A stretch of DNA of 6,517 nt, from contig SBBU01000006.1 in NCBI GenBank assembly GCA_005239585.1, positions 1-6,517 of the forward strand. The letters are read 5' to 3'. The notes below the pieces were generated by a model. The model ran no database searches. It saw nothing but the letters and a program-made list of their open reading frames with translations, and was not told where the DNA came from. Shown in pieces: positions 6,247 through 6,517 of the stretch; positions within the stretch are counted from its first letter, which is position 1, and the number at the start of each line of letters is the position of its first letter. A program made the position numbers and the translations under genes. The DNA comes from Planctomycetaceae bacterium. GTDB taxonomy: Bacteria > Planctomycetota > MHYJ01 > SBBU01.

Positions 6247-6427
6247 CGAAGAGGGGTGTTTGAAGGTGCAATGGCTGTAGCCGTGGGGCTCCACAATTAA
6301 GAAAATGCTGGAAAGCGACTAGGACAGATGTAAAATACAAACAAATGTGGATCGTCTCAAACCACCTATTTCATATTAGTTTTGCAAGGAGGCTGAAGAA
6401 TTAGCCAATGTCTATATCGATTAAGAG

Positions 6428-6441
6428 CCTATCTCAATAGG
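6428..6441. repeat. Short inverted repeat near the right edge
   Basis: CCTAT (6428-6432) and ATAGG (6437-6441) form a five-pair stem with loop CTCA. The surrounding GAGCCTATCTCAA is the kind of sequence found at the ends of some insertion sequences, and a gene with a strong start opens about 70 bases downstream. No matching opposite end or target duplication can be seen in the window. The preceding stretch 6295-6427 holds nothing recognisable. Confidence 0.2.
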
Positions 6442-6447
6442 AAAAAA

Positions 6448-6475
6448 TTGACGGCAGGTAAAAAACAAGGATAAT
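6448..6475 (+). promoter_or_regulatory. Probable sigma70-type promoter for the gene at the right edge
   Basis: TTGACG (6448-6453) matches 5 of 6 of the -35 consensus and GATAAT (6470-6475) 5 of 6 of the -10 consensus, with 16 bases between. The start site would be near 6482, about 30 bases before the ATG at 6512. This leaves a normal leader that carries the Shine-Dalgarno sequence. It is the best promoter-like match noticed in the window. Confidence 0.5.
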
Positions 6476-6511
6476 AGGATAAGTTGACAGAGTCACAAGG
6501 AGGGGAACGGT

Positions 6512-6517
6512 ATGGGA
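6512..6517 (+). CDS. Start of a gene running off the right edge
   Basis: Only Met-Gly is visible. The call rests on its signals: a perfect AAGGAGG at 6497-6503, eight bases before the ATG at 6512, and a good promoter at 6448-6475. The product cannot be named. A transposase is one possibility if the inverted repeat at 6428-6441 marks an insertion-sequence end, but this is speculative. Confidence 0.45.

Larger units (their letters stand above)
6080..6294. other. Structured, apparently non-coding stretch; possible relic of a transposon tail
   Basis: No frame gives a convincing protein. Open frames exist on both strands (for example 6046-6294 on the minus strand) but have unnatural composition. 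The right half is dense in inverted repeats: a bulged hairpin at 6196-6236, an eight-pair stem between 6241-6248 (GCCCCACG) and 6282-6289 (CGTGGGGC), and a terminal GTGG/CCAC hairpin at 6283-6294. Phrases such as AGCCACGGG and GCCGTGGGG recall the 3' ends of IS200/IS605-type elements, whose tnpB tails give rise to structured guide RNAs. No transposase or tnpB is present here, so this would be a decayed or transposase-less remnant. An unrelated structured RNA or a small mobile repeat is equally possible. Confidence 0.35.

Noticed and set aside
5994..6263. 89-residue + strand open frame overlapping the end of the 86-residue gene
   Set aside because: Its first part is an out-of-frame reading of the conserved-looking gene and the rest crosses the hairpin region; the composition (Cys-, Arg-, Pro-rich) is unlike a folded protein.
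6046..6294. 82-residue minus-strand open frame across the structured stretch
   Set aside because: It has no start signals, overlaps the end of the 86-residue gene antisense, and runs through every inverted repeat; open by chance in G+C-richer DNA. A repeated element could carry such a frame, but I cannot support it as a gene.
6386..6440. AAGGAGG (6386-6392) followed by a ten-codon frame (6408-6440)
   Set aside because: Spacing of 15 bases is too long and the frame too short to be supported as a gene; kept only as a possible interrupted gene start.
1..6517. CRISPR array, tRNA, rRNA or complete insertion sequence
   Set aside because: No regularly spaced repeats, no tRNA-like cloverleaf or rRNA sequence, and no transposase gene were seen on either strand.

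Overview
The window looks like an accessory (defence-rich, mosaic) stretch of a bacterial chromosome of moderate to low G+C. All well-supported genes are on the + strand. Taxonomy cannot be fixed from the sequence. The gene types (AbiEii-like nucleotidyltransferase with a small DUF6922-like partner, GH38 glycosidase, ThaI-type restriction system, an 86-residue hypothetical) and the Shine-Dalgarno usage suggest an environmental anaerobe or candidate-phylum type bacterium, but this is an impression only.

Layout. (1) 1-92: end of an unidentified upstream region. (2) 93-985: an overlapping two-gene module, a 78-residue DUF6922-like protein and a 222-residue AbiEii/AbiGii-type nucleotidyltransferase, together resembling a type IV toxin-antitoxin or abortive infection pair. 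(3) 986-1215: 230 bases without a gene, A+T-rich, with one perfect 12-base palindrome. (4) 1216-4131: a 971-residue glycoside hydrolase family 38 (alpha-mannosidase-like) protein with most catalytic residues but with Gly in place of a zinc-binding Asp. (5) 4200-5786: a type II restriction-modification operon, a ThaI-like endonuclease followed directly by a beta-class DNA methyltransferase with a TSPPY motif. If the ThaI assignment is right, the target is CGCG and the mark must be N4-methylcytosine. (6) 5755-6294: a small repeat unit. A 21-base sequence (19 of 21 identical) occurs at the very end of the methyltransferase gene and again about 470 bases later, bracketing an 86-residue hypothetical gene (5819-6079). 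The second copy lies inside a strongly structured, apparently non-coding stretch (6195-6294), perhaps the relic of a transposon tail. (7) 6295-6517: a non-coding stretch ending in a good promoter, a perfect AAGGAGG Shine-Dalgarno and an ATG that opens a gene running off the window.

How they work together. The toxin-antitoxin-like pair and the restriction-modification pair are two independent defence or maintenance modules. The GH38 gene between them has different base composition (more G+C) and no obvious partner, so the region is best read as an assembly of separately acquired pieces rather than one pathway. No RNA gene, CRISPR array or complete insertion sequence was seen. The best leads for novelty are the GH38 active-site substitution and the repeated structured element that supplies the methyltransferase C-terminus.
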